DNA of 64,000 nucleotides from Gymnogyps californianus. Taxonomy: Eukaryota; Chordata; Aves; Accipitriformes; Cathartidae. Below are positions 48,576 through 61,919 of this stretch, in pieces. Both the position numbers and the translations under genes were made by a program. The stretch lies in contig NC_059478.1 of the NCBI RefSeq assembly GCF_018139145.2, positions 17,839,001-17,903,000 on the forward strand. Reading direction: 5' to 3'. Each line of letters opens with the position of its first letter. Positions within the stretch are counted from its first letter, which is position 1. Under the pieces are notes generated by a model that was not told where the DNA came from, ran no database searches, and saw only the letters and a list, made by a program, of their open reading frames with translations.

Positions 48576-51500
48576 AGTGTATGGTTATAGCATAGAGGGA
48601 AGCACAAAATACCTTCTTGGTAAACATTTTTCAGTATAAAAATGTAAATTTGGTGTATACATGTGGTTTTGCACTTATTTTTATCATGTGATGCACATAG
48701 CTTCACTCAGCACAGTGACTTGTCACATGCTTTATCTTCATGGAGGCAGCTCACAGTTTCATTTTCACAAAATGTCTCCTGGTGGCTAAACCTCACAGTG
48801 GAATAAATTATCATTAAAGTTAAATAGCATGCCCCAACCAAACCAAAGGTTGTGTTCTGTTAGCATCAGGATTTTTTTAATGTTATGTTTTGAAGACTTT
48901 TTTCCAAACCCATGGCACTGAATGTAAGCAGGGTGATGCTTACGGAGTGACAGTACTTTGGAGGAAGCCATCTGAGGCGGGGCACGGGTGCTAAAGGGAG
49001 TTGTTCTTTTCTAGTCTGTTGCCTTATTGTATTGTCATTTGGCTTCTCAGGGCATCTTTCCCCATCTAGAAACCAGAAATAACACTAGTGAATAGTCTTA
49101 AGAAAAAATTTTGGCATCTTGATAAAAACCTGACATAAATTTCTGTGTGTGTGAGAGAGAAAAGTGAATATATGGTGACTGCATAGTGTGGTGTTAACAA
49201 TACATTTGGCATAGACAGGGTTATTTTCAGACTCTGCATGAGTTGTATATATATCTTGATGGGTTAAGAAGGTGGTGCTGAGAAAATTATTGTGATTTTA
49301 GTAAAGTCTTGAGTTTATTCTTATCATGTTAAAAATAAATATACCTAAGTATCATGGTATTTTAACCCGAAAATACCTGAAATGGGTTAGTGCATGAACT
49401 CTGCCTGACCTAAATAATTGAAAATCACCGCTTTGATTACAGGTGTATCTAGTCATATTAGTCTGATTGGATATTTTTACATGTCACAAAAATACAACAG
49501 TTTGGGAATGGGCATTTTCTGTTCGGATGTTCCTGGGCTGGATCATTAGCCCTCTCATCACTCAGAAGAGCAGTGCATGGGTGGGAAGGTCTGCTCAGTT
49601 CAGCAAGGGGAATACTTAGCATCTGTTCTAAATATTTTTTTTTTTTACCTCAGCAGGAAATAAATGCCAAAATTATATCGTAAAGAGGGAGTGGGAGAGG
49701 AAGTTAAAGGACATATTCACTGGTGATTAGGCTGGTTAGATTACAACAGATGGCAATTTTACATAAGTTAGGCAACACTTGTAGAAAATGCTTTTACCTG
49801 TGATCTTGTTGCAGGTCAGTCTTGCAGAAAAACCTTACCAGACCTCTCCTGCCACCCCACTTTTAAGTTTTTGTAACAAAATAATTTCCTCCCTTTCCAT
49901 CAAGTCATTATTTCTCTCCTTCCCTAAAAGCAGTTTATTGTGAACATGTCTTGGCAGAAAACCAGAAGTTTTATGAAGCTGCCCAGAAAGAGGGTTTTAT
50001 AGGTGCTACTCAGCAAGTGAATTTTTTCTTTAGATTTGGTAGCTTTCTCAATTGCTTTTATAGCCTAGGAATGTCTTTACTGGGCAAGTGAAAGTAGTGA
50101 GAATTAAATCAATGAAGGAAGGGACCCAATCCTTTGTGATTTCCTGGCAGAAATCACTGTTAGAATGGATCCAAAAAACCCTTAAATATCTACGTATGTG
50201 ATTTGATATAATATTTGATTTAAGATGTGATGCTTCAGCTTTTTCTGAGTTAGTTATTCAGGCGATTGAATGAGTAAGAGTTATGGATGAGAAAGCACCT
50301 ATGCAACCAAATAACCTTACTCACAAGAATCCCTTTAATAGGACTGAATGTGTGTGTTGTTAGTAAAATGGAGGAGGCAACACCAGTAATGATAAATACA
50401 AAACCAGATCACATGCTCTTGGCTTGAGATTTGAAAAGAAAAAAGAAAAGCTTTAAAGAAGAATAAGTGGTAGAATGAAGAGTTTAATTATTAGTAATTT
50501 CTGTATTTCCAAGAAGAAAAAAGCCATGTTCTTATTACTTCAGCCAATAGCTGGTTTATTCCTTTCACTTCATGAAAATATGGTTCACATATTTTGGATC
50601 TCTGCCACCAAACCACAGGCTGTTCTATGGTTTGCACTAGATTTTGGATGACTGACAAAACTCACTGAAAAACAAGTGCTATTTGTTTTCCTGTGCCTAG
50701 TATTTAACGGGAAATCAGAAGGCTAAATTTCCAATCACTGGTTAAACAGACCCAGATGTGAACAGAGTGCTCTGCTAGGAGAAGAGTGAGGAAGGATAGG
50801 AAATGCATGACTAGTGATAAATTTAGTATAAATAGTGACCTTTCACTATTCAAAGTAAAAGCAGTAGATTTTCAGTGTTGTGTAACAGTGTGAAGAGGAA
50901 TTTAAAAGGACGTTTACATTTCTATAGAATCCTGGGTTTGTTTTTTTTGTAAATCTTCATCGTTCTTCTACTCGGGAGCTGGAAATAATCCTGTAGTTGC
51001 CCTTTTCCACTTGGCAGAGTTCATATTCCCCCTTCCCCTCCCCACACCATTTCCTTGCCTTTTGAAAGAATGTGAAAATAACATTAAGTGTCTAATTAAA
51101 AGCAGTGTTTAGTAAACAGTAACTCTTATTATGCTTTTCACAATAGTAAATTTCCCTGGAGACTTTGTCTCATGGCCTGATTCAACCTCCTGCAAAATCC
51201 TGCTTTTCTAAAGTCTATATAACTGGTTTACTCCCAGAAATATCAGGCGGACCTCAGGCTATGTATGGTGGTTATTCTTACGTTCTTGGCAATAGAGTGG
51301 AAGGGTTTTGTCAGAAGTAGGGATGGCGGAAAATGGGTGGTAGAGTGGTAAACACACGTTTGAAAGTGATGCATTGTCTGCATTCAGTAAAAGGAGTTTA
51401 AGAGTACAATAACACTAGTGCGGCATCTTTAAATATCTAGGGTTTTTGGGTGTTTTTCATTCAAAGCTTGCTTTGGGAAGGCGTTACAGAAGAGAAGTGA

Positions 51501-52930
51501 TATTTCTGGCTTAGGAGGCAAGATATAGTACGTGAAGCAAATATGCAGTGTATGGTAAAAAATGTCTGTATGTGGTAGTGTGATGTCCCAAAATAGGGAA
51601 ATTTTACAATGCATAGGTGTCCTCTGCTTTCACTGTAAGCATTTTGGTTTGGGCAGAAATATTTCAAAAATACCAACTTGCCAGTAAATTTCAGAGGAAG
51701 CAAGGCAGGTCCATGTGCCTTTGTTTCTCCTTTCATGGGACTTTCAAGTCCTGCACTTTTTTGGAGCCTGGTTTGCTAAGAGTATCACATAGTTCATACT
51801 AGATCTCCTGTCCCAGGTGATTTAGGCCATCTTTCAAAACTCAGACTTTATTGCTTGGTGTTTCTTTCAGCTTCGAGAGTGAGCTGTCTTCATGGGTCAC
51901 CGCTCCAGTTAAAATTTTGTTAGGGGTGTGGATGGGCAAGATCTGGATGATGCTGCCTCTTGGATCTCATGCTGATCTTTCTCATTGCTGCCACTGACTG
52001 ATCCTGCGTGCTCCTCCTTCTGACGGTCCCTCTAGGAGCCCAGACCCATCACTTTCAGAGCAAAGGAGGCTGATAGTTAGGAAGACTTGGGCTTTAAGTT
52101 AAACCAAGCTGCAAGAGTAAGGAAAGAAACAACATTCTGGCATTTAGTGGTTGAGGTGTGTTCCCAGAGCGATCTTGCAGGAGGCTGAAGGGCCTGGAAC
52201 AGGCGTCTGTGATGGTCTTTTCTCTTCTGTATGGTCACGGCTCCTTCCCTTCTTTGCTTGCTTTGGTAAACCGGGGCTTTAGCTAGTCAAGTTTATAGAA
52301 GCAGGCAGTGGATTTTGGCAGACTACCCGTGTTAGTGACATGGAGATAATAAATCACAACAGGTTGTGTTACTGAGTCATCGATTCCAGTGGAAACTATA
52401 GCTGCAGTTGCATAGATATGCTTTAATTCTCCCCTTCTCTTCTTCCACTAAATTGAATCTAACTTGAAACAGAATCCCTGAAAAAGCTTCTGTTACCGTA
52501 TTTTGTTCAGATCAAACGAGTGTTACGTTGAGTCTATTAAGATGTTGTTAGATTAATGTGAGATGAGTGGACAATTACCTGTGTGTGATTAATAAACCCT
52601 TGCTGAGCCCTAAACTTTGGAAACAGTTTTCCCCTTTACACCGATTTTTTTTGTTTCCTTTTTATCATTCTAGTAACTGTTCCATGGGGGTTTTGAAAGT
52701 TGCACTTGCTTTGACACAGTTTCAGCTTTGATGGAAAATCCCAGGATCTTCTTTCTAAATGCATAAAGATGTGTAAGAGTCTGATCCCACGAGGTTCTGC
52801 TTTCATCCCGAGAAAGTGTTGAGCAGCCTTAATTCCTATCAAGATCTTTGGTAGCTGGCAAACTGAGCATCTCCTAGGAAGCAGAATTAAAATCTAAAAT
52901 GTAATTAAGATAATGCTGCTTCTTTTACGC

Positions 52931-52948
52931 GTGTGTGTGTGTGTGTGT
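52931..52948 (+). repeat. (GT)9 microsatellite
   Basis: Nine GT units preceded by ACGC. Confidence 0.9.
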
Positions 52949-54024
52949 TCAAAAATGTGAAAACTGGAAGTGGAATTTTGTGATGACTGTATGTGGTCTT
53001 GAGAACACTAAACTGAAAATGAAAAATTTTACTACTGCCTGAAAGCATTGCACCTCTGTGGCTGGTAAGGACTATGCAAAGCTGATAGATGATTCACAAA
53101 TGTTGCATGTCACTTCAAAAGCAGTGTGTTTCTTAGTCACTTACCAAAGAGAATTGTTCTCTTGGTGATTACTGTATGTTGTATGTGGATTTATGAACAA
53201 CAAAGGATATATTTTTGAGTTTCCGAATACCAGATATTTCTCCATCCATGGCTTCACTTTTCCTCTGTAAGGCCGCCAAAGCACATCAAAGTACATTATC
53301 AAAAAACACCAGCTGAGTCTGAATCCCATGTGGGCTGCTCTGAAAGTTGGTTCAAGTTTTTGAATTTTATTCTGAGCAGATTTACTCCTCTCCTACACGT
53401 TCTGCCACAGGTCTGATACTGTATAGCTCAGATGAAAAGCAGCATCCTTCATATTTTTATCTGCTAGTATATTTGCCTCAGTCTTGGCTTTATGGGGGCT
53501 TTGTTGGTCACTTGTGCTGGAGGGGCCTTGGTGGGTAGTGGTGTAGCTGTTGCTGTGAGGGGAGGGTTTGGTTCATGCTGTGTAGCTGTGGACACTTAAC
53601 TTTGTATTCTGAGTCATCTCTCAAAGGTGCCTACCTCTCTCTCAAGGCTAAATTATGAACTTGCTTCCTACTTGGGAGTTCTGAATTATAACTACATTAA
53701 ATACTTAAAATGTCATAAAGCAAACAAAGTAAATATCCCCCCTGGATCCCGGTTCAAAGAAAAAAAAAAAAGGCAATAAACATTTAAAAGGAGTGAAGGA
53801 AATAGGTAAAATAAGAAACTGAAGATGCTGTTTTGAGTGCATGCAGTGTTCATGCTCACCAGTGTATATATTTGAGATAACTCAGGGTTGGTTCTGAGAG
53901 TTGTTCCTTCTGGGGAATAGTAACACGCACTTCTACCAGGTAGCTGATGGCCTGAACTACCATGGCAGCCTTGCAAGGGCGGTTTTGTAAGACTGGAATG
54001 TTTTCTTAAGGGACGTATAAAGGC

Positions 54025-54050
54025 TTTTTTTTTTTTTTTTTTTTTTTTTT
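54025..54050 (+). repeat. T26 homopolymer followed by CCCCCAG
   Basis: Twenty-six T and five C lead directly into AG at 54056-54057. On the + strand this mimics a very strong 3' splice site. On the minus strand it is an A26 run that could be a retroposed poly(A) tail, although no recognisable retrocopy precedes it. Confidence 0.95.
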
Positions 54051-56763
54051 CCCCCAGCATGAGGGGTATATGTTTCCTTGCCTCTATACAGTGCAAAGAA
54101 AATTACAATCCCTATTTTCCCCAATGGTCAGCAGGGTAGTAATGTGTGTAATCAAAATGTTTTCCTAAACATGTTTTGTTCTTCGATAGAATACTCAGGT
54201 TTTAGTAGCAAATTTTCAAAATACTGTACTTGATCCTTGTTTCCTCTGACTGCAGAAGAGCCCTTTGAACTGCAGTCCTTGCTGTGGTTAGTGGCCATCG
54301 CCAGTGTCTTTTGGTCTTGCAAACTGATTTTCCATGTCAGGCTTGGAATTTTCCTCATTTAGCCTCAGAAATGTGACAGGGCATGTAGGTGAACTCAGCA
54401 GCAGAGGATGTTTCTGATGCAGTCACTTTTAATGTCCCCACAACAACAGGAAGAAATAGAGCTGGGGCACTTTTTCCACTCTGCAACCTCTGAAAGTAAT
54501 CACTGGAGGAGATGAAGTGAGGAGATAAAACTGTATGTGGCACCAGTTTCTTAGTCACCCAGTTGGCTTTGTAGTGAGTGCTCAGATAAAAATTGGTGAT
54601 CTATTCCCAAATATTTAAAACATTCCTCAGTTTTAATGCTCTGGATTATCCTAAGTACGTTAGAGAGAGCTGGTTTTGGTTTGTTCTGAAGAGTAAGTAG
54701 TTAATGTTCAAGGCAGGTGTTGAAACAGTGATGGTTGCCTTTTTTGGAAGAGTCTGTTGAATTCTTTCCAGAAAAAATAACGTGCTTGGCTCACTTAACC
54801 TTGCCTTAGGTCTGTGTAGTAAAAATCCCAACATTGGCAGGCACAGCAGAACTCTGCACTCCTTTCTAAAACGTGGTAGTGGAACCAGCATTTCAAATAG
54901 ATTTTAGTATACGATTAAAAAAATAAATTATAAGCTTCATGTTTATTTGAAGATGTTTACTGTATGATCATTTAGTAAGGATGCTTGTGCCAGACTTTTT
55001 AGTTGCTCTGCTCTCTGTCTGTCAGTTCCTCCCTAGTAGGACTCAGTAACTTTGGGGTTCATTCATAGCATCTGTCTCTCAGGAAGACATTTGTTTATGC
55101 CGCAGGATGATGCAGAAGGTTTTCAAGTTTTAATTAGTAATAAATGGAAAACCAAGTGTATTCTGAGGACGAAAGCTGTTGTGTTAGCAGACATTTAAAT
55201 ATCTCAAATCTCAAATGAAAAAATACAGTGAAAATGCATTATTGCAAGCTAATGCATTTCTTTGGTCAATATTTAGAAGGAATATTTTCTCTCACACTTT
55301 CCTCAAATGCCTTAAAAGGTTACACTGATACTTCTTTACTCTGATACTGACCATAAAAAATACCTGAAACATTGTGAAATAGTGTAAATGAAAAGCAACT
55401 ACTGTACTTGTTGGATAAACTGTAGTATTTTTGAGGTAGTTAAGGAGGTTTGTTCCTGAGAGTGGAATGCCAGCATCTACTCAATATCCCTGCAAAATAA
55501 TAACTGGTTAAATCCTTAAATCCTGCAATTTTTATGCACGGGAGATGTTTCTAGTTAGGCCATAGCTCTACAAAGATGTCCCACATGTCTCAGATATAAA
55601 AGACTGCATTGCCAAGAGGTGCTCTGTGTGCAGTCCCTGCATGACCTGGCTTGTGCTGTGTCACTGTCATCCTACAAGACTGTGTACACTATAAAATTTA
55701 ACGTGTTAGGAGCACTGTAGAGATGCCCCATAAAATCAATCCATGGTGTAGCTGCATCTAAGTGGTGAAAGTACAAAGTGAATGCTGCTTGCTAAATATG
55801 TTTTAAAGATAACTGTGTTGTTCTCTCTTCCTAGTATTGTAGATTTGGGGGCAGTGGATTTACTCTAATGGCAGAGTTTGCTTTCTTATTTGAGAAGTAT
55901 GAGAGTATTGAGAGGATATGGTGTATTCTGTGTTACACTGAATAAAGACTTTTTTCATTTAAAGGAAATGTTTTATGGTAGTCATATGAAAAACAACAAA
56001 TAAGGAAGATCATTCAGAATTGAAATAGAAGTTAGTTTAAACTTTGAAAACTATTCTGGCAAAAGGATTCCTAAGCTGGTTTTTGTGACAGGTCTGGTCA
56101 AATTGAATTCTGAATTACATGAGCCTTCTCTTAGAGGCGAGTATGTGATGTATGCATAATGAATGCTAACGTAATAGCTGGAAGCACAGGGAAGAACTTT
56201 GAAGTTCTTTCTGTGTGCCAAAGGGTGTAATTTATGTGTCTACTTTGACAAATATTTGTAGGCGCTAAACAAACTGATATATAACATCCTGAAGTAGTGC
56301 TGGGAACAGTCGCTCCAGGGAAGGTAATATTTGGTTGCTGTTAGTTAATTTCTGTAATTGGAACCTGACTTCAGATAATCTCTGTTAAATAATTGTTATT
56401 GTTTAAAAGGTTAGAGAGATACTTAATTACCATTATCCTGCTTTAATGTGTAAATAATACTCAGGACAGGTTAGAAATTGTTATGATGTATTTTTCCCTT
56501 GTCCTGGTTTCAGCTGACATAGAGTTAATTTTCTTCTTAGTAGCTGGTACAGTGCTGTGTTTTGGATTTAGTGTGAGAATAATGTTGATAACACGCTGAT
56601 GTGCTAGTTGTTGCTAAGTAGCGCTTATCCTAAGTTAAGGACTTTTCAGTTTCCCATGCTCTGCCAGCAAGCAGGTGTGCAAGAAGCTGGGAGGGAGCAT
56701 GGCGAGGACAGCTGACCCAAACTAGCCAAAGGGGTATTCCATACCATGGAACATCATGCCCAG

Positions 56764-56770
56764 TATATAA
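56764..56770 (+). promoter_or_regulatory. TATA box of the solo LTR
   Basis: TATATAA lies about 265 bp into the LTR and about 200 bp before its ATTAAA signal, the normal U3/R arrangement. In principle it could start sense transcription into the intron ahead of the last visible TGFBR3 exon. Whether it is active cannot be read from sequence. Confidence 0.6.
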
Positions 56771-56968
56771 ACAGGGGGGAGTTGGCCGGGAGGGGCAGAT
56801 CGCGGCTCTGGCATCGGTCAGCGGGTGGTGAGCAATTGCATTGTGCATCGGTTGTCTTTTCTTGGATTTTATTTCTCTCTTTTTTTTTTTGTTATATTCC
56901 TTTTCATTACTATTATTATTATATTTTTATTATTATTAGTTAGTATTATATTTTATTTTACTTTAGTT

Positions 56969-56974
56969 ATTAAA
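56969..56974 (+). terminator. Poly(A) signal (ATTAAA) of the solo LTR
   Basis: The ATTAAA hexamer lies in the 3' third of the LTR, followed by a T/C-rich stretch and the C22 tract. It is in the sense orientation of TGFBR3, so it could act as a premature intronic poly(A) site. Use of the site is not shown. Confidence 0.5.
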
Positions 56975-58628
56975 CTGTTCTTATCTCAACCCACGAGTTT
57001 TACTCCCCCCCCCCCCCCCCCCCCCCGATCCTCCTCCCCATCCCACTGTGAGGGGTGAGCAGCTGCGTGGTGCTTAGTTGCTGGCTGCAGTTAAACCATG
57101 ACACGCTCTTCCAATTGTCATCATTAGTAGTTTTGGATTTTCAGTGGGAAAAAAAAATGTACTTTTGTTCCACCAAAGAAATCTGGGTTAGTAGAAAGAC
57201 AGGGAAAGGGAAGGGGCAGGAGAGCAGCAGAGTGACTTGGACTTCTTCCTGGGCTGCTCTGAGGACAGCACAAGAAAATGGTACTTCTTTCCTGAAGCCT
57301 TGTCTACTGCAGCAGTCTGGAAGTAGGGGCTGTGTGTTATATCTGGGCAAGCACTGCTTACACACTACTACAAGGAATATGTCCAAAGAAATCTTCACTG
57401 ATGCATTCAAACTTGAAAGCTTATTCATCTTGCTATGCTCGCTCACTCAAGCACATGTTATTTTTCACTTGATGTTTTAGATCTTAGTGAAAGTGTTCAT
57501 GGAAGGTCCAGCCCAGGTAGGGCATGCAGGCCCCAGTCCTAAAGCACCTTGAAGGAAGAGACAGTGAAGTGTATGGATGGGTGATGGCTCCTGAGGTTGG
57601 GCAGATGAAGGAATGCTCTTCTTTCACCACTTGCTATAGGGACCTCTTGAGAGCTGACAAATGTTCTGGAAGTGTTGGCCACATCCCTCTGCAGGGACAG
57701 GAGAGCCAAAAGGTTGCTGTTGGGATGATCTTGCTTTGCAGTAAATCTGGAATGACTTGTTTATCTCTCAAGACCAATGCAAGTTGAAGCAGGTCCTAAT
57801 CTGAAAGAGAGTCTGACCCTGTGCCATGTTCTTTTCTTGAGTGATGCTATTGCCACTCCAGTGAATTTGTATTTGAAAATCTTAGGCTTTCCCGCAGAAC
57901 CCTTTACACTTCTACTTACTGTTTTGCCATTTTGACTGTTCTAAACAACATTTTAGTTTTTCCAGTCAAGACCTGAGTTAATGTAACCTATTTATAAGGA
58001 TTTTTCTAAAGATGTATAACTCACTGCTTTATGTGTTAGACTAAAGCATGTCCTCGCTTCCTGTAAATAAAGCAACAGTAAATATCTTCCTTTTCTCTAA
58101 GCCTTTCTCTTTCCTTACTCTGTGTTTCTCCGTTGGCCTTTATGTGTCACTGAGCTTGGACTCATGTTCTTTCTGATTTGGGAGTTACTTCAGTAGTTCC
58201 CAGTTTTATTGAGCTTCACATCCTTCTCTCCCTTCAGTTCCTCAGACCATCATCTTCTTACTCTCTTCTGTCTTAGTTTTCCTCTTGTCTTCCAGCCCTC
58301 CCCTTGCCCCCACAGTTCAGCTCCCCTTGCAGCGCTGTCGTACCACTTCTGCAGCAGCACGACTTCAGAGGGTGGCTCAGAGCCCTCCGTTAATCAGCTG
58401 CCATGTGCACCCCAGCCAGGCTGATGGGTGCTTCATTTTTTAAAAACATCTCTGAAAAAGGAATCATTATGCAGATGTTAAAACATGTTAAGTTTAGGCA
58501 TTGTTGGAAATAAGCCATAATCACCTTCAGTGAATGCATTTGGATGTGACAGGTTACATTGCTTAAACATGCTACCTGTCTGTGCAGATAAATGTGCCAC
58601 ATTAAAAATATGTTTTTATTCCCATCAG

Positions 58629-58812
58629 GTGTCTTTAGGTTCCGTTGTTCAGTTTGAGAAGGGAAATTTCTCCTTGTCAGCAGAAACGGAAGAAAAGCTT
58701 TTTCCTGAGAAAAATGAACATCTGCTACAGTGGGCCCAGAAGGAATATGGAGCAGTAACATCTTTCACTGAACTCAAAATATCAAGGAACATCTATATTA
58801 AAGTAGGAGAAG
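58629..58812 (+). CDS. TGFBR3: TGFBR3 (betaglycan) coding exon, orphan domain
   Basis: The exon is 184 bp: 61 full codons plus one base (phase-1 donor). It starts VSLGSVVQFEKGNFSLSAET and ends with EYGAVTSFTELKISRNIYIK and then VGE. The tail is nearly identical to human betaglycan residues of about 160-189, and the final G fits the Asp codon that opens the next human exon. The Asn-Phe-Ser sequon at 58665-58673 corresponds to a glycosylation site in the human orphan domain. The acceptor is TTCCCATCAG|GTG and the donor is GAAG|GTAAAA. The start of this exon is more divergent (EKGN versus SSAN in human) than its end. The next exon, expected to begin with the rest of Asp followed by QVFPPKC-like sequence, was not found before 64000. 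Confidence 0.96.
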
Positions 58813-61800
58813 GTAAAACAAAACAAAACCAACAGAATTGATAGGCACTTCTAGATGTTGAGAATAAGTCTTGCTGTAGTATTATTTCACACTTTTTTTA
58901 ATCTTTAAACGTACCTCTCGTTTTCCAAGAGATGTGATATCAAAGAGGAAGGCAGAGAAATAAGAGCATCTAAAGACCAGACCTTGGATTTAGGCAACTT
59001 CTAATGGATTCTGGTGCCATAATTTTATACTCATAAATGTGGATGCAATTGGCCAGAATCTTACAGGAGTCAAAGCTTCATCTTTTAAAAGGAATAAACT
59101 ACTCATGGTGATTATTTGGGTGTCTTCATCTAAAGGACTGAAGCGGAGAACCTGAGGTAGGGGGTAATTTCTAGAAAGACCAGAGTTATATTTTTTCAGT
59201 ATTTGCTTGTATAAGGATCCAGACTACTTTGGGCAAAGAATTATTGCTTTCCTCACCAAGATAAGTTGCCTCAGTCTGATGTCCTTGTGTATTTTCATCC
59301 CAAAGAGAAAGATTTCCTGTCCCTGTGAGCTGCATGCCAAATTCATCAGGTAGCCTAAGTCAGGTGGGAGAGGACTCCAGCTCCTCAGGGATTTCACAGG
59401 CCCGTATTAGGGTAGGATTTGGACTGTAGCTCTGTAGCTGAGCAGTGCTGGAACAACTTAACAATATGAGCCTCTGCAGCACCTTCTGGCTCATGCTTTC
59501 GCTCAGCTGGCTGCCAGTCACATAGCATGTCTTCTGCAGGGGAGTTCCACCTGAGCTGGTCATAAACCGTGGATAACACAAGAGCCATGACTCTTCTCTT
59601 CACTGTATTCTTGCAGCAAGGCAGTTGGTTCAGGAGGGTTTATGCCCTACTTATCTCTATTCAAGTTCGTTTTCTGGAAAATATATAGTTAGTAAAAGGA
59701 ACGTTGCAGGGAGAGCAGACTTTCCTTTATAGTGCAGGATGATTGGGGGTGAAATTTTCTTTTTCGCAGGTATGGGATGTTTAAAGATGTCAGTGTTCTT
59801 TACCTAATGGCCTGCAATTCACTGGTGTTTTCGTTCTCTGAAGATGTCATCCAAGCTCTGGCTAAAGCAAACGTCCAGGTTTAGGCTATAACCAAAAGCA
59901 GCAAGAATAAAGGCTGGTAAAAGTAAACTGGAACTGATTTGCATTGCAGGTAGTGATCCAGATATTTTGAAACTAATTGTTGTCTCTCAAGAAGTTCAGT
60001 GATGGGAAGAATAGAAATCAATAAAACATTTTATCAACATCCAACGAGTACCGGTGGGCTCAGCGTTTACGAGCACCAGCCGCCTAATTTAGTAGTACTT
60101 CAGCAATATTTCTAGAGAAACTCCTGCATAGCTGAACTAGTTGGCTACAAAAAAAAAAACCCCAAAAACCTTCTGTGGAGAAAACATTCTTTCCTAACCA
60201 CCTGTATCTGATCATTTGATTTCCTGAAGCATGAGGCTTGCCCCCCAAAATCGGAACATGCCTGTGTTGGTTTTATCCAAATCCTGCCAAATTTGTACAG
60301 GATTCCCCTGCGTGATTTTTGTTCTACTTGGCACCAGTCGTGGATTTTAATGCCAGAAAATCATTCAGAAATATATTTATTAGCTTATTAAAGTACCCTT
60401 GGAACGTATACATGGAGTAGTGGTCTCTGTGTTGCAGAGATGAACATATACGTCAAAAAACAGATAAAATTTTGTTTGTTGATTTGCGTGTCTCCAGTCA
60501 AACTAGGCAGCTAAAGAGGAGAGCTTTGCATCATCCTTAGAATGTGTTAAAACACAATTTTATTAGGAGTAAGTACACAAAATGGAACTTGGCAGGCAAC
60601 CAAAATAGTCAGTTTCTGAGAAGGCTCCTACAAACTAGCTCAGCTGTAACCATATTTGATTTTGATTTAAATTCTTGGCAGAAGAATGAATATGCATGTA
60701 TGTGTGGGGGTTATGCATGTGTTCAGGGGTGGGGACAGGGTCAGTTCTTGAACTGCAGCAGTTGTGTGAGGAGTTCTGTGGAAACCACGTGGGACATGGT
60801 CCTGGTCTGCTTCTCTGCAGCGTGAACAATGGAATCACTGGATTCCACAAACCACAGCGTATGCTGATGGATGTTTCAGGCTTTTCATACAAAACTTACA
60901 CTCCTCAAGTGCTTTAGTCAGGTACCCTCAGCTGCCAGTCTGTGAATCACAGCTAGTATTACTCGTAATCTATAGGTGGTCATATGAAGTAGTTCCTTGC
61001 TACATGACGGATACAGAATTTAATGGCAGTATGCATGTAATTGTCTGCATTTCAGCTTCGCTCAAGTTAGAAAAATCTGAAACTGGAAGATGTGACATTT
61101 TAGAAGTGGAGGCTGTAGCTGAATACAGCAAACAGAAAATGCAAGCCAGAGGACAAAAAGATCTGAAGAAGGGTGATCTTTCATAGCGTAAAACTGCTTC
61201 TGACGCCATGGGTCTCTGAAATCACTTTTGAAGCTGCAAATGAAAGGCAGCTGAGCGAGCTAGCAAACTGGGTCAGGGCCAAGTGCATCTGAATCCTGTC
61301 AATTCGAAAGAGTGGCCAATCAAATATTGCAGGGATGGTGAGCACAGTGAGAACTTAAAGGGGCCAGAATGAGGGTTTAGAGGAAGAGGGCACAAGAAGT
61401 GGGGTTCTTGTTCTTGCTTTGATTTGTGTAGTGAAGGAGATGGCAAAGTGAGTGCTGTGATAATTGCTGTCAGATTCTAGAAAGCGGGACTGCTCATGGT
61501 GAAAGTGATCTTAGTACACGTTTTTCAGCAGAAGTCAGTTTACTTTCTCATGCTTCAATAAGATACGATTGTACAAGTCAAGAAGACTTATCAGCTAGCT
61601 AAATGTCACCTAATGCATCCAGTACCACCAGTGTAAATCAAGGGCAGATGTGCTAGCCTGGAGGGAGCCTAATTTCAACGCATTTCTTAGCTAAATAATA
61701 ATTAAAAAAAAAAAGTCAGCCATAACAATAACTAGACTGGAAAATGTACAGTCTGTTTACAGACAGTAACATTGTACTTCTGTCCGGGCGGAAGCTGAAG

Positions 61801-61919
61801 CTTCAGTCCTGACTCTGAATTTGTAGCCTGTACACGTATCCTGCACACCGTACTTGCTTGGTTTAATACTTGCAGGTGATTGCATTGTGTCAGGCTTTAG
61901 CTGTGTGTCCTGCTGGGGG

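Larger units (their letters stand above)
56500..57103 (+). mobile_element. Solo LTR of an avian endogenous retrovirus
   Basis: This is a 604-bp element starting TGTCCTGG and ending CCATGACA, so the ends are short imperfect inverted repeats in the canonical TG...CA form. From memory it matches an abundant LTR family of neoavian genomes (TguLTR5-like in zebra finch, which I believe is ERVL-related; the exact family name is not certain). Inside, in the expected order, are a TATA box at 56764-56770, an AT-rich simple-sequence block at about 56880-56960, an ATTAAA poly(A) signal at 56969-56974 and a C22 tract at 57005-57026. There is no primer-binding site or internal region on either side, so it is a solo LTR left by LTR-LTR recombination. 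The flanks (ending TTCCCT, starting CGCTCT) do not form an exact target-site duplication, suggesting age or flank mutation. It sits in the sense direction 1.5 kb upstream of the exon at 58629. Confidence 0.88.
44555..58628 (+). other. TGFBR3: TGFBR3 intron (14,074 bp, phase 0)
   Basis: The intron is bounded by donor TTT|GTAAGT and acceptor CCATCAG|GTG. No coding exon was found inside. It holds a 15-bp inverted repeat with an 87-bp spacer (45401-45517), a (TCC)6 tract at 46016-46033 inside a 500-bp open frame judged to be chance, a MIR-like old SINE fragment at 48181-48280, an old-repeat candidate at 48515-48575, a GT repeat at 52931-52948, a T26 tract followed by CCCCCAG at 54025-54057, and the solo LTR at 56500-57103. 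The sequence between 57104 and the acceptor looks like ordinary intron. Nothing retroviral other than the LTR itself is seen. Confidence 0.9.

Noticed and set aside
49060..49090. 19-bp exact match (CCATCTAGAAACCAGAAAT) to 44049-44067
   Set aside because: The flanks do not match at all, so it is too short to call a dispersed repeat and is probably coincidence.
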